Notes: generated from the letters alone by a model not told the origin. Counted from the first letter of the stretch, positions 1 to 8,824 are shown. The stretch: 64,000 nucleotides of DNA from CAVQRB01 sp963715055 (GCA_963715055.1 CAVQRB010000013.1:75190-139189), one strand, 5' to 3'. Translations and numbers: made by a program.

Positions 1-220
1 CGGACGGCAAGTCGTCCTCACTGGTGATGGCGCCCCCGAAGGCATCGAGGGTTTCCACCTCGACCACATCACCGGGTGCTATGCGCAGGACCGGTTCGGA
101 ATAGGGGCCATAGACGTAGTGGAAAGTGCCCTGATCCTTTTCGCTCAGCAGGTGTTTGGCACCGGGGCTTCCTTTGGCGACGGCCTTGCGGCCCATGAAC
201 GATGTCGAGATCCATGACAT
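1..220 (-). CDS. Acetamidase/formamidase family protein, N-terminal part (runs off the window)
   Basis: The first 73 codons of a leftward gene whose 3' end lies before base 1. The translation begins MSWISTSFMGRK and contains HYVYGPYSEPVLRIAPGD followed by a V-E-V-E-T-x-D-A-F-G-G-A stretch. This matches the N-terminus of the FmdA_AmdA family, which hydrolyses formamide or short aliphatic amides to ammonia and the acid in the cytoplasm. The ATG at 220 is chosen because AGGAG lies about 10 bases upstream. It follows a glutamine-synthetase-like gene on the same strand after about 100 bases and probably belongs to the same operon. Substrate cannot be told from this fragment. Confidence 0.85.
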   Translation of the reverse strand, partial: MSWISTSFMGRKAVAKGSPGAKHLLSEKDQGTFHYVYGPYSEPVLRIAPGDVVEVETLDAFGGAITSEDDLPS

Positions 221-321
221 GGCGTTCCCACTCCTCTTGCTCTTGTCATCTCGCCCTCAAGGTAGCCTGCGCGCGTCGAAAGCACAGGGGTTGGCGGGTG
301 CGAGGGCCGCCGATCGATGTC

Positions 322-1632
322 CTAGTAGGTATTCTCATAGGCGGCGCAGCGTGTGAGCGTGTCCATATCCGTCAGATGGGCGATTTCCGCCATCTTGTGG
401 GCGCGGTAGACGGCGGCGAATGTTTCGGGAAACCAACCTCTCGTCACCGGCTCGGCCGCAAAGGCGTCCAGCGCCGCCTCGAGCGTTTCCGGCAGGCGGA
501 CGAAGCCCCTTGCCCTCAGCGCCTCAGGCGACAGGAGCGACAGGTCTTCCTCTGTCGGTGCCGGGGCCTTCAGGCCGTCCTCGATGCCCTGCGCGCCTGC
601 ATGGACCACCGCGGCAAGTGCGAGGTAAGGCGAGGCCGCCGCATCGGCCGCACGGTATTCGATGTTGAATTGCCGGGCGATCGACAGCGGGTCCTTGGCG
701 GTGACAGGACAGACCCGCAAGGACGCCTCGCGGTCGCGAAAACCGAGATTGTTGTAGGCAGCGGACCAGCGGTGCGGCGTCAGCCGTTCATAGGAAATCA
801 CCGAAGGAGCGGTCAGGGCGACGATGCTGGGCAGGTATTTCAGCACGCCCGCGGCAAAGGCATCAGTGATCGCCGACATCCCGCAGGGCCCGTTTTCGTC
901 ATATGTGACGGGGTTGCCGCTATCATCCACGAAGCTCATGTGAATATGTACGCCATTGCCGACGCTCGCCGGATCACGGATCGGCGTGAAGGTTGCGGCC
1001 ATCCCGAGGTTGCGCGCGGCGGAACGGGTCAATTCGCGCAGGATGACCGCTTCGTCGGCGGCGCGTACGCCTTTCGCCGGTGCCACGACAACCTCGTATT
1101 GGTTCGGGCCATATTCCTTCATGATGCTGTCGGGCTCGAGGCCTGCCGATTTCAGGGCAGCCATCAGGGTTTCGCACAAGGCGCGTTGCAACTCGAAGCC
1201 TTCGCGGCTGTAGGCCAGGTTGGGCGTGGGCGACTGGCTCCTGATCTGGAACTCATGCTCGAAGGCGCAGATCAGATGCACGCCGGCCACCGCATGAAGC
1301 CGGCCGAGCGCGGATTTCAGCAAGGAACGCATGCAGAAATCCCACGGCGCGCCTTCGAGGGTGGTGATGTCGGACATGATGAAATGCTCGCGGCGTCCGT
1401 CCGCGAAGGTCACGTCAGCCGCAGCCTCGGGGTCCGGGATCAGCAGCAGATCTCCCAAGGCTCCGAAGGGTGTCTCGGCAATCCGGTCGAAACAGGTGAT
1501 CTGCACATTGGTGGGCGTCCAGCCGAGACCCCGTTTCAGGCGGCGGTCCAGCTGATCGGCGGGAAAGGCCTTGCCCCGCACCTTGCCGGCAATGTCGCAG
1601 ATGGCGGCAAATATCAGCGGCATCGGGGTCAT
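322..1632 (-). CDS. Glutamine synthetase family protein (type III-like / gamma-glutamyl ligase type)
   Basis: A 436-residue glutamine-synthetase-fold enzyme, expected to use ATP to join ammonia or an amine to a gamma-carboxylate. Catalytic-domain signatures are visible: FEHEFQI (metal-binding glutamates), KEYGPNQYEV, GNGVHIHMS (the conserved His region) and RLTPHRWSAAYNNLGFRDRE (nucleotide and substrate binding). The overall length and divergence from GlnA fit the paralogues that glutamylate amines, such as PuuA-like enzymes, rather than housekeeping GlnA. The ATG overlaps the stop of the upstream rpiR-type gene (ATGA), so the two are translationally coupled. With the downstream amidase it suggests assimilation or detoxification of an amide or amine. 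The exact substrate is inference. Confidence 0.85.
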   Translation of the reverse strand: MTPMPLIFAAICDIAGKVRGKAFPADQLDRRLKRGLGWTPTNVQITCFDRIAETPFGALGDLLLIPDPEAAADVTFADGRREHFIMSDITTLEGAPWDFCMRSLLKSALGRLHAVAGVHLICAFEHEFQIRSQSPTPNLAYSREGFELQRALCETLMAALKSAGLEPDSIMKEYGPNQYEVVVAPAKGVRAADEAVILRELTRSAARNLGMAATFTPIRDPASVGNGVHIHMSFVDDSGNPVTYDENGPCGMSAITDAFAAGVLKYLPSIVALTAPSVISYERLTPHRWSAAYNNLGFRDREASLRVCPVTAKDPLSIARQFNIEYRAADAAASPYLALAAVVHAGAQGIEDGLKAPAPTEEDLSLLSPEALRARGFVRLPETLEAALDAFAAEPVTRGWFPETFAAVYRAHKMAEIAHLTDMDTLTRCAAYENTY

Positions 1633-2477
1633 GTCGGATCATCCTTTGATGGCGGTCTCAGTTTCTCCCACGCCTCGATCCGGGCGCGGGCCTTGTCCCA
1701 GTCGTGTTCCGCGATCCGGGTGACAATTGCTTCCGTCACCGCGAGTGCCGCGGAATAGGTGTCCCAGAGGGTGCCGCTGTCGATGGGAACGGGAAGCACC
1801 TCATGCGCGTGTTTCGCGATCGGCGAAATCCACTTGTCCGTCATCAGCAGAATGCGGGGGTTCTTGGTCTCGGCAGCCTTGCAGGCGAGCCGTTCCAGCC
1901 GCTGTTCATAGCGCCGGAAATCGACGAGATAGAGTATGTCACCCTGTCGCATCCGCATCAGGTAGTCCGGCCACATTTCCGCATCGATGGGCAGGTGGCA
2001 GACATCGGATCGAACCTGTCGCAGGTGAAAGGTCAGATGCCGCGCGATGGTGTCGCTGATGCGCCCGCCCAGTACATAGATGCGCCGCCTGCGGTCGGTC
2101 AGCAGCGCGCAGATCTGCAAGAACTGCTCTTCGGTGATGGCATCGGCGGCCATCGCCATCTGGGAGGTGGATTTGGCGATGAAATCCTTCAGGTAGCCCC
2201 CCTCCACCGGGCGACCGGGTGCGTGCAGATCGAGCGGCGAGCGCAGGCCCTGTTTCAGTTCGGAGATCAGCTCTCGCTGGAATTCCTGATAACCTTCGAG
2301 ACCGATCTTGGTGACGAACCGGGAGATCGACGGGGCGGATACCTCGGAATGCCGCGCCAGTTCGTGGATCGGGGAGAGCCCCGAGAAGGGATAGTCCGAC
2401 AGGATCGTCGCAGCCAGTTTGCGCTCGCGGATCGTGAGGGTTTCAGCGGCTTTCTCGATGCGTTCGCGGATGATCAT
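1629..2477 (-). CDS. MurR/RpiR family transcriptional regulator
   Basis: A 282-residue regulator with an N-terminal RpiR-type helix-turn-helix (about residues 1-80, containing ELARHSEVSAPSISRFVTKI) and a C-terminal SIS domain (about 125-260, with YVLGGRISDTIARHL). SIS domains in this family bind phosphorylated sugars or other small ligands. It starts at an ATG preceded by GGAG and is the first gene of a leftward operon with the glutamine-synthetase-like and amidase genes. A divergent cysteine hydrolase/Liv transporter operon lies across a 200-base gap holding a perfect inverted repeat. It probably controls both directions, which is inferred from position only. Confidence 0.88.
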   Translation of the reverse strand: MIIRERIEKAAETLTIRERKLAATILSDYPFSGLSPIHELARHSEVSAPSISRFVTKIGLEGYQEFQRELISELKQGLRSPLDLHAPGRPVEGGYLKDFIAKSTSQMAMAADAITEEQFLQICALLTDRRRRIYVLGGRISDTIARHLTFHLRQVRSDVCHLPIDAEMWPDYLMRMRQGDILYLVDFRRYEQRLERLACKAAETKNPRILLMTDKWISPIAKHAHEVLPVPIDSGTLWDTYSAALAVTEAIVTRIAEHDWDKARARIEAWEKLRPPSKDDPT

Positions 2478-2530
2478 GCGGGCTCCGGTTGCCTTCCGTT
2501 TGGGCGAGGGTGTGTGAACAGGACTTTCAC

Positions 2531-2549
2531 GTCAACTAATTTTGTTGAC
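2531..2549. promoter_or_regulatory. Inverted repeat in divergent promoter region, candidate RpiR operator
   Basis: GTCAAC, 7 bases, GTTGAC: a perfect 6-base inverted repeat inside an AT-rich patch between the divergently transcribed rpiR-type gene and the cysteine hydrolase gene. Its place fits an operator of the adjacent regulator, but no experimental motif for this regulator is known to me. Confidence 0.4.
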
Positions 2550-2676
2550 TCTGAAATTCTTATTTCGTCTGCTCAAGGGCAAGCGCCGCTTTTGGGGGCA
2601 GGGTGCCCGGAATGTCATTCTTTCCAGTCGGTCCCTCGCTCGTCAGCCGTTCATCGCAGAGGGAAACGCGCAAGAA

Positions 2677-3330
2677 ATGCCACAAACCCCCGAAACTCTT
2701 CTGACGCGCGAGGTACCGCTGGTGCCCGCTCAATCGGCGCTGCTTTTCATCGATGTGCAGAATTTCAGCGCCAAGCGAGAGGGAGCCGAGTTCAAGGACC
2801 TGTCGGACGCGGCTTTCACGGAAAACTACGGCTGGTTTTTCGATCAGTTGAAATCGCGCGTCATCCCGAACATGCAGAAACTGCAGGCGGGATGTCGTGC
2901 GGCTGGTGTGGAAGTGCTCTACACGACCATCGAAAGCCTGACCAAGGATGGCCGGGACCGGAGCCTTGATTACAAGATCACCGGGTTCAACGTGCCGCGC
3001 GGTTCCTGGGACGGCAAGGTGATCGACGAGATCGCGCCGGGCGAGGATGAGATCGTCTTTCCGAAGTCTTCCTCCTCGGTCTTCGTCTCCACGCACATCG
3101 ACTACGTGCTGCGTAACCTCGGCGTGAAGCAGGTGGTCCTGAGCGGGCTGATCACCGATCAATGCGTGGAAAGTGCTATCCGCGATGCCTGTGATCTGGG
3201 CTATCTGGTGACGCAGGTGACCGATGCCTGCCTGACCTATTCCCAGGAACGCCACGACCACTCCCTGCGCACGATCAAGGGCTATTGCCGCCAGGTCACG
3301 ACGCAAGAACTTCTTGATGAGCTGTCCTGA
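2677..3330 (+). CDS. Isochorismatase-family cysteine hydrolase
   Basis: A 217-residue cytoplasmic hydrolase of the isochorismatase-like fold. The catalytic triad can be placed: Asp in LLFIDVQNF, Lys in the FPKSSSS segment, and the nucleophilic Cys in GLITDQCVESAIRDA. Members hydrolyse amide or ureide bonds (nicotinamide, biuret, N-carbamoylsarcosine, ureidoacrylate) or isochorismate. The ATG at 2677 is preferred over an earlier in-frame codon because the family signature starts just after it and GAGGGA lies upstream. It heads the rightward operon with the Liv transporter. Given that context an amidohydrolase role is more likely than isochorismate cleavage. Confidence 0.85.
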   Translation: MPQTPETLLTREVPLVPAQSALLFIDVQNFSAKREGAEFKDLSDAAFTENYGWFFDQLKSRVIPNMQKLQAGCRAAGVEVLYTTIESLTKDGRDRSLDYKITGFNVPRGSWDGKVIDEIAPGEDEIVFPKSSSSVFVSTHIDYVLRNLGVKQVVLSGLITDQCVESAIRDACDLGYLVTQVTDACLTYSQERHDHSLRTIKGYCRQVTTQELLDELS

Positions 3331-3365
3331 GTGACCGCAGTCGCGCATATCGGCAGGACATCTGC

Positions 3366-4335
3366 GTGAGCGACGCGGCGTTGCTCACCTTTCCAGCCCG
3401 GCTGCGTGCCGCGAATATTGCACGCACGCTTGTCTGCCTTGCGGTGCTGACGCTGGCCGTGGCCATTCTCACGCTGGTCTTCGGGCGGTCCGGCGAACGG
3501 ATCGCCGTCCAGATGTGCATCAACGTGGCCGCAGTCGTGGCGCTGGGGGTTTTTTGCGGCAATACCGGCATCGTGTCTTTCGGGCATGGGGCCTTCATGG
3601 CGATCGGCGCCTATCTGTCGGGAATACTCACCATGCCGGCGGGAATCCAGCGCACCTCCCTGCCGGAGTTGCCCGGGTTTCTGGCGGGCCATGAGCTCTC
3701 GCTCTGGCTGGCGTTGCCCGTCGTGGCGCTGGCGGGGCTGGCCTTCGCCGCGATCAGCGGCACGGCAATCGCGCGGCTCATGGGGGCATCCGCCGCAATT
3801 GCCTCGTTGGGGCTCTTGATCATCACGCATGGGGTGGCCGTCGGCGCGCGGGAGATCACCCGCGGCAGCCAGACCTTTTTCGGTGTGCCCCGGGTGGTGG
3901 ACATCTGGATCGCCTTTGGTGCCGCCGTGGTCTTCGTGCTGCTGGCGCGGGCCTATCGCGAAAGCCCGATGGGCCTGTTTGCCCGCGCCGCGCGTGATGA
4001 CGCCGCCGCTGCCGCAGCACTGGGGATCAATCCGCAGCGCACGCGGTTCATCAGCTGGTGCCTCTCGGGTGCCATGTGCACTGTCGCGGGCGCGCTTTAC
4101 GGGCATATGCTCGGGGCGTTTTCCCCGGCGTCCTTCTATCTCTCCCTGGTGTTCGCCCATGTCGCGATGATGATCGTGGGCGGCATGGCTTCGGTTGGCG
4201 GTGCGGTGACGGGCGTCATCGGCATCACGCTCCTGCAGGACGGCGTCCGGCAGTTCGAAGGCGGTGTGGAGGTTTTCGGCCTGGCCTTGCCGGAGGTGTT
4301 CGGGCTGACAACAGTGGCGCTTGGCCTCGCGATTC
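3366..4335 (+). CDS. livM: Branched-chain amino acid-type ABC transporter permease (LivM-like), broken at its C-terminus by a frameshift
   Basis: A LivM-type inner-membrane permease of a Liv/HAAT ABC importer, with about 8 to 9 hydrophobic segments and the family signature GNTGIVSFGHGAFMAIGAY. The GTG start is preceded by AGGA. The frame reads normally to ...TTVALGLAI (codon 4332-4334). The expected ending FMVIWLRPAGLVGK then continues one base out of frame from 4336, where it runs without a stop into the LivG ATPase. In its own frame the ORF would read a meaningless tail to 4847. One extra base near 4335 therefore separates what looks like a single LivM-LivG fusion gene. The shift may be a real mutation or a sequencing error. 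Confidence 0.8.
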
Positions 4336-5247
4336 TTCATGGTGATCTGGCTGCGGCCTGCGGGGCTGGTCGGCAAGTTCGAGCTTGGACCCGGGGCGGG
4401 CGCGCGCATCTTCGACCGGATCGGGCGGCAGACCGCCCCGGCCCCGGCGCCTGCTCCTGTCTCAACTGCGATCCTGCGGGCCGAAGGGCTTTCCAAAAGC
4501 TTTGCCGGTGTGAAAGCCGTCGAAGACATGAGCTTCGAGGCCCCGACCGGGCGCGTGACCGGCCTGATCGGGCCCAACGGTGCGGGAAAATCCACCCTCG
4601 TCAATCTGATCACGCGCCAGTACAGGGCGGATGCGGGGCGGACCCTGCTGACGGATCGGGATCTGAGCGCTGTCTCCCCCGAGGATATCGCCCACGCCGG
4701 CATCTCGCGCAGTTTCCAGAACCTTCGTCTGTTTCAGGGCCTTACCGTCTACGAAAACGTGCTGGTGTCGGCACTGGCCGCGGGACATCGCGGCACCGAT
4801 GCCGCCGCCGTGGCGCTGCGCGAACTTATTGCCTTCGATCTCGGTGATCTCGCCGCGACCCGTGCCGATGCGCTCTCTTATGGGGCGCGCAAGCGGCTGG
4901 AGATTGCCCGCGCCATCGCGCAGGAGCCCGTGATCCTCCTGCTCGATGAGCCTGCTGCCGGGATGAACCCGGCGGAGACCGACGATCTGGCCGACAGGCT
5001 GATCCGGATCCGCGATGAACGTGGCATCGGCATCCTGCTGATCGACCACGACCTGCGTTTCGTGAACCGTCTTTCCGGTTGGACGGTGGTGATGAACCGC
5101 GGCACCCTGATCGCCGAAGGAGTGCCGCAAGAGGTGCGCGCCGACCCGGCCGTCATCGAGGCCTATATCGGGCGCGGTCGCTCGGCGGCGGCGATCGCTA
5201 CGACACCCAGAGAAGAAACTTTCCCGCAACAAGGAGTAAGACCATGA
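4321..5247 (+). CDS. livG: Branched-chain amino acid-type ABC transporter ATP-binding protein (LivG-like), carrying the LivM C-terminus
   Basis: A LivG-family ATPase energising the importer. Walker A is GPNGAGKST, the Q-loop region is SRSFQNLRLFQ, the signature region is LSYGARKRLEIARAIA, Walker B is ILLLDEPAAGMNP, and the H-loop is IDHDLRFV. The first about 20 residues (FMVIWLRPAGLVGKFELG) are the C-terminus of the LivM permease, joined by a Pro/Ala-rich linker (TAPAPAPAPVS) to the ATPase domain starting near 4470. The open frame starts at a TTG at 4321 only because of the frameshift at about 4335. Without it, permease and ATPase would be one protein of about 626 residues. The stop overlaps the ATG of the next gene (ATGA). 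Confidence 0.82.
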   Translation: MASRFFMVIWLRPAGLVGKFELGPGAGARIFDRIGRQTAPAPAPAPVSTAILRAEGLSKSFAGVKAVEDMSFEAPTGRVTGLIGPNGAGKSTLVNLITRQYRADAGRTLLTDRDLSAVSPEDIAHAGISRSFQNLRLFQGLTVYENVLVSALAAGHRGTDAAAVALRELIAFDLGDLAATRADALSYGARKRLEIARAIAQEPVILLLDEPAAGMNPAETDDLADRLIRIRDERGIGILLIDHDLRFVNRLSGWTVVMNRGTLIAEGVPQEVRADPAVIEAYIGRGRSAAAIATTPREETFPQQGVRP

Positions 5248-6395
5248 CTTTCAAGAAACTGCTATTGACCACGACCAGCGCGCTGGTGCTTGCCGGGGCT
5301 GCGCATGCCGAAGAATACGTGATCGGTGTGATGTCCGCGCAATCGGGCTATCTTGCCCCCTACGACGGCCCGGCCTATGCGGGCTTTCAGTTCTGTGTCG
5401 ACCAGAAGAACGCCGCAGGCGGGCTCAATGGTAAATACATGGTGCGAACAATCGTCAAGGACACGCGCTCCGACATCGCCGAAGGCGTGAAGGTGGTGCA
5501 GGAGATGCTGGACGATGGGGCGCAGTTCATCGTCTCCTCGGCGGACGCCGATCCCACCATCGCGGCCGCACAGATCACGATGGCCGACGGGATCCCGACC
5601 ATGACCTTTGCCGGTACGGCACCCGTGTTGACGCAGGTGGGCCCGCATGTCTTCGGCAGCTACCCGGCTGACAACCAGCAGGGCGCCGTCCTTGCCGCCT
5701 ACGCCCGCGAGCAGGGCTTCGAGAACGTCTACCTCGTGAAATCCCCGGACAGTGCCTACACGCTGGGCGGCCCGGAGTATTTCGGTGAAGTCTTCGAATC
5801 TCTCGGCGGCAACATCGTCGGCACCTCCAACTACTCGCTGAACCAGCCTGATTTCTCCGCCATCGTAACGACGATCAAGGCGGCGGAACCGCAGCCCGAC
5901 GTTATCGTGACCTGGGCCTGGGAACCCGATTTCCCGGCCTTCATCAAGGCGCTGCGCGGGGCGGGCCTCGCCACGCAGGTGATGGGTGGCGACGTGCTCG
6001 ACACGCCCACGGTGCGGGGACTGGGCGATGTGGTGGATGGCGTGGTGCACACTTCCGGCGGTTTCCCGGATGAAGGCTCCGCCTATGCGCAGTTCATCGA
6101 TGATTTCAAGGCCGCGACCGGCACGACGCCTGACAACAACTATTACGTCAACGGCTGCGACATCGTGAACATGATCGAACAGGCGGTTGCCGCTGCGGGT
6201 TCCACCGATCCCGCAGCCGTGACGGCGGCGATGGCCGAGATCGAGAACGGCAAGGGCATCATGTCGGACTTCACGTTCAAGGGGACGGACCGGATGCCGC
6301 TGCGCGATGTGGTGGTGGCGCGGATCACCGGGGCAGGCGAGAAGGAGTTCGTTCTGCGCACCAAGGCCGACCCCGCAACCCTGCCGCAACCGTAA
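5244..6395 (+). CDS. ABC transporter periplasmic substrate-binding protein (Liv/amide type, Peripla_BP_6)
   Basis: A 383-residue binding protein of the LivJ/AmiC superfamily. A clear signal peptide, MTFKKLLLTTTSALVLAGAA followed by HA-EE, is cleaved near residue 25. The mature part starts EEYVIGVMSAQSGYLAPY and has two Rossmann-like lobes. It captures the substrate in the periplasm for the LivM/H/G/F importer. The ATG at 5244 follows GGAG and overlaps the LivG stop. The flanking genes handle amides and N-acyl compounds, so its ligand may be an amide or amino acid derivative and not necessarily leucine. That is inference. Confidence 0.9.
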   Translation: MTFKKLLLTTTSALVLAGAAHAEEYVIGVMSAQSGYLAPYDGPAYAGFQFCVDQKNAAGGLNGKYMVRTIVKDTRSDIAEGVKVVQEMLDDGAQFIVSSADADPTIAAAQITMADGIPTMTFAGTAPVLTQVGPHVFGSYPADNQQGAVLAAYAREQGFENVYLVKSPDSAYTLGGPEYFGEVFESLGGNIVGTSNYSLNQPDFSAIVTTIKAAEPQPDVIVTWAWEPDFPAFIKALRGAGLATQVMGGDVLDTPTVRGLGDVVDGVVHTSGGFPDEGSAYAQFIDDFKAATGTTPDNNYYVNGCDIVNMIEQAVAAAGSTDPAAVTAAMAEIENGKGIMSDFTFKGTDRMPLRDVVVARITGAGEKEFVLRTKADPATLPQP

Positions 6396-6405
6396 GGGCA
6401 GGGGG

Positions 6406-7119
6406 ATGGAAACCGCACTCCGCATCACCGGGCTCGATGTCAGATATGGTCCGGTGCAGGCCACGCGCGGCGTCGATCTGGTCGCGACCAAGGGCGGCGT
6501 CACCGCCCTTCTGGGGGCCAATGGCGCCGGCAAGACATCGACCGTGATGGCGATCGCGGGCGCACGGCGCATCTCGGCCGGATCGGTTTCCATCTTCGAC
6601 AAGGACATGACAGGAGCCTCGCCCGACGCCATCGTGCGCGCGGGCGTGGCCATCTGCCCGGAAGGGCGGCGGGTGTTCTCGGCGCTCTCGGTGGAGGACA
6701 ACCTGACGCTGGCCGGCTCCGTGGTGGGAAATGCTGCCACGGCACAAGCGCGCAAGGCCGCGATGATGGAGCGCTTTCCGATCCTCGGTGAAAGGCGCAA
6801 GCAACTCGCGGGGCTCCTGTCCGGCGGCGAGCAACAAATGCTGGCGGTGGCGCGGGCGCTGATGAGTGGTCCGCGTCTTTTGCTCATGGATGAGCCCTCG
6901 CTGGGTCTCGCGCCGCAGATGGTCGACGCGATCTTCGGCATCGTCGAGGAGCTGCGCGACGAAGGCATTTCGATCCTGCTGGTGGAGCAGAACGCGACGC
7001 TGGCGCTCGATGTGGCCGATCACGCGGTCATCCTGGCGAATGGCGCGGTTGCCGCCGCCGGCGCGCCCGCCGATCTCAAGAACGACAAGCTGCTGCAAGC
7101 AGCCTATCTGGCGGCCTGA
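6406..7119 (+). CDS. livF: Branched-chain amino acid-type ABC transporter ATP-binding protein (LivF-like)
   Basis: A 237-residue LivF-type ATPase. Walker A is GANGAGKTS, the Q-loop region AICPEGRRVFSALSVEDN is characteristic of LivF, the signature is LSGGEQQMLAVARAL, Walker B is LLLMDEPSLGLAP, and the H-loop region is VEQNATLALDVADHA. It pairs with LivG as the second nucleotide-binding subunit of the importer. The ATG at 6406 follows a GGGGG stretch, and the gene starts 10 bases after the binding-protein stop within the same operon. Confidence 0.9.
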   Translation: METALRITGLDVRYGPVQATRGVDLVATKGGVTALLGANGAGKTSTVMAIAGARRISAGSVSIFDKDMTGASPDAIVRAGVAICPEGRRVFSALSVEDNLTLAGSVVGNAATAQARKAAMMERFPILGERRKQLAGLLSGGEQQMLAVARALMSGPRLLLMDEPSLGLAPQMVDAIFGIVEELRDEGISILLVEQNATLALDVADHAVILANGAVAAAGAPADLKNDKLLQAAYLAA

Positions 7120-7122
7120 TCC

Positions 7123-8010
7123 ATGGACCTCATCATCCAGCAAGCCATCAACGCGATAAGCCTCGGCGGCGTCTATGCGATGCTCGCTCTTGGTCTCGCA
7201 ATCGTCTTTTCGATCGTGGGCCTGATCAACTTCGCCCATGGCGACATCATGACCTTCGGTGGCTACGGGATTTTCCTGTCGCTGGCCTTCGGCATGTCGC
7301 CGGTGGCGGCACTTGCAGTGGGGATCGCTGCGGCCGTCGTAATGGCACTGTCGCTCGAACGCACGGCTTTCCGTGCCATGCGCGGGGCCGATGTGGTGAC
7401 CTTGCTGATCACCAGCTTTGCCGTCTCCGAAATCCTCAAGGTGCTCTTTCAGAACACGATTTCCGCGCGGCCCGTGCCCATATCCTTCCCCGCCTCCTGG
7501 TCCGGCACCTACCAGATCGCGGGGGCGACCATCGGGGTCGTGCCCACGGTCTCGATCATCGTGGCCTTCGTGTCGCTTCTGGGTCTGACCCTGATCCTGC
7601 ATCGTACCGCCACCGGCATGGCGATGCGCGCCGCGGCCGAAGACCTGGAAATGCTGAAACTTCTGGGCGTGCGCGCCAATCGTGTCGTTGCCGTGGCCTT
7701 TGCGATCTCCGGACTGCTGGCGGGCATCGCCGCGGTGATCTGGACGGCGCAGCGCGGCTCGGTCGATCCCATGATGGGCTTCTTTCCCGTGCTCAAGGCC
7801 TTCATCGCCACGGTTCTGGGCGGGCTCGGCAGTCTTGGCGGGGCGGTTCTGGGCGGCTTCGTGATCGGCGTGCTTGAAGTACTGACGCAGGCCTTTTTGC
7901 CTGATGGTCTCTCGCCTTACCGGGATGCGATCGTTCTGGCGCTGGTCATCGCGGCGCTGCTCTGGCGGCCGGACGGGCTTTTGCCCGCCAAGAATGCCAA
8001 CCGCTCGTGA
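7123..8010 (+). CDS. livH: Branched-chain amino acid-type ABC transporter permease (LivH-like)
   Basis: A 295-residue LivH-type inner-membrane permease with about 8 hydrophobic segments. Its N-terminal signature is GGVYAMLALGLAIVFSIVGL followed by INFAHGD, and the cytoplasmic coupling region contains MRAAAEDLEMLKLLGV. It is the partner of the LivM-like permease and completes the transporter set (M-G-J-F-H order). It begins two bases after the LivF stop. Confidence 0.9.
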   Translation: MDLIIQQAINAISLGGVYAMLALGLAIVFSIVGLINFAHGDIMTFGGYGIFLSLAFGMSPVAALAVGIAAAVVMALSLERTAFRAMRGADVVTLLITSFAVSEILKVLFQNTISARPVPISFPASWSGTYQIAGATIGVVPTVSIIVAFVSLLGLTLILHRTATGMAMRAAAEDLEMLKLLGVRANRVVAVAFAISGLLAGIAAVIWTAQRGSVDPMMGFFPVLKAFIATVLGGLGSLGGAVLGGFVIGVLEVLTQAFLPDGLSPYRDAIVLALVIAALLWRPDGLLPAKNANRS

Positions 8011-8053
8011 TCCCGGAGGCGCAGGGGTCTCGCAGGTCGGGCAAGGACGACAG

Positions 8054-8824
8054 ATGGACGATTTGACCTCCCGGACTGACCTGCTCCAGCAGCATGATCC
8101 GACGCCCGTCGAATGGGTGAACCGGGACAGCACCTCCCCCGTTCTGCTGCTCTGCGAACACGCAGGGCAGGCGATCCCGGCACAGCTTGCGGCACTCGGC
8201 TTGCCTGCGGGTGCGATCGATCTGCACATCGGCTGGGACATCGGCGCCGAGCGGCTGGCCAGGTCAATTGCCGCAAGGCTCGATGCGCCGCTGATCCTGC
8301 AGCGCTACAGTCGCCTCGTGATCGACTGCAACCGCCCGCCGGGTGCTGCGGGTTCGATCCCCGAGATCAGCGACAATGTGGTCGTTCCGGGCAATCGGCG
8401 CCTGGGTTCGGAAGCGCGCAGGCAGCGCGAGGCGATGATCTTCGCGCCTCTGGACGCCGCCATTACCCAAGGCTTCGCGCGCGCACCACGCCGCGCCGCC
8501 TTTTCGATCCACAGTTTCACCCGGCAGATGCACCAGAGCGAGAGGCGCCGATGGGATGCCGGGTTCCTGTGTCGCCGGGACATGGCAGCGGCGCAGGTTT
8601 TCGTCGACTGCTTGAGCCGTGCGAGGCCGGATCTGGTTCTGGCGATCAACGAACCCTATCAGATCGAGGATGAAGGCGACTGGTTCATTCCGCACCACGC
8701 CGAGCCGCGCGGCATTCGGCATTGTCTGATCGAAGTGTGCAATGATCAGTTGCAGAGCGATGCAGGCGTGGAGCTTTGGGCGGATCTGCTGGCGCAAGCC
8801 ATCGGCGAGGTGCTGTCGGGCTAG
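8054..8824 (+). CDS. N-formylglutamate amidohydrolase family protein
   Basis: A 256-residue protein of the N-formylglutamate deformylase (FGase, HutG-like) family, which releases formate or acyl groups from N-acylated amino acids. Visible signatures are LLLCEHAGQAIPAQL, HIGWDIGAE, YSRLVIDCNRP and a central SIHSFTR; the acidic and His residues in these segments bind the metal. It is the last gene of the Liv operon, about 40 bases after livH. Its stop codon overlaps by four bases the stop codon of the large convergent fusion gene. Context suggests that a formylated or acylated amino compound is imported and opened here. Confidence 0.87.
   Translation: MDDLTSRTDLLQQHDPTPVEWVNRDSTSPVLLLCEHAGQAIPAQLAALGLPAGAIDLHIGWDIGAERLARSIAARLDAPLILQRYSRLVIDCNRPPGAAGSIPEISDNVVVPGNRRLGSEARRQREAMIFAPLDAAITQGFARAPRRAAFSIHSFTRQMHQSERRRWDAGFLCRRDMAAAQVFVDCLSRARPDLVLAINEPYQIEDEGDWFIPHHAEPRGIRHCLIEVCNDQLQSDAGVELWADLLAQAIGEVLSG

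Noticed and set aside
202..1758. A 518-codon plus-strand open frame over the glutamine-synthetase-like gene
   Set aside because: It lies antisense to a gene with clear GS motifs and has no domain of its own.
3366..4847. The livM frame read through as a 493-residue protein
   Set aside because: After about codon 323 the translation becomes Arg/Gly-rich nonsense out of frame with the LivG ATPase. The frameshift explanation is better.
6325..8241. A 638-codon minus-strand open frame over livF and livH
   Set aside because: It is a shadow of two well-supported transporter genes, with low-complexity, Arg/His/Gln-rich translation.
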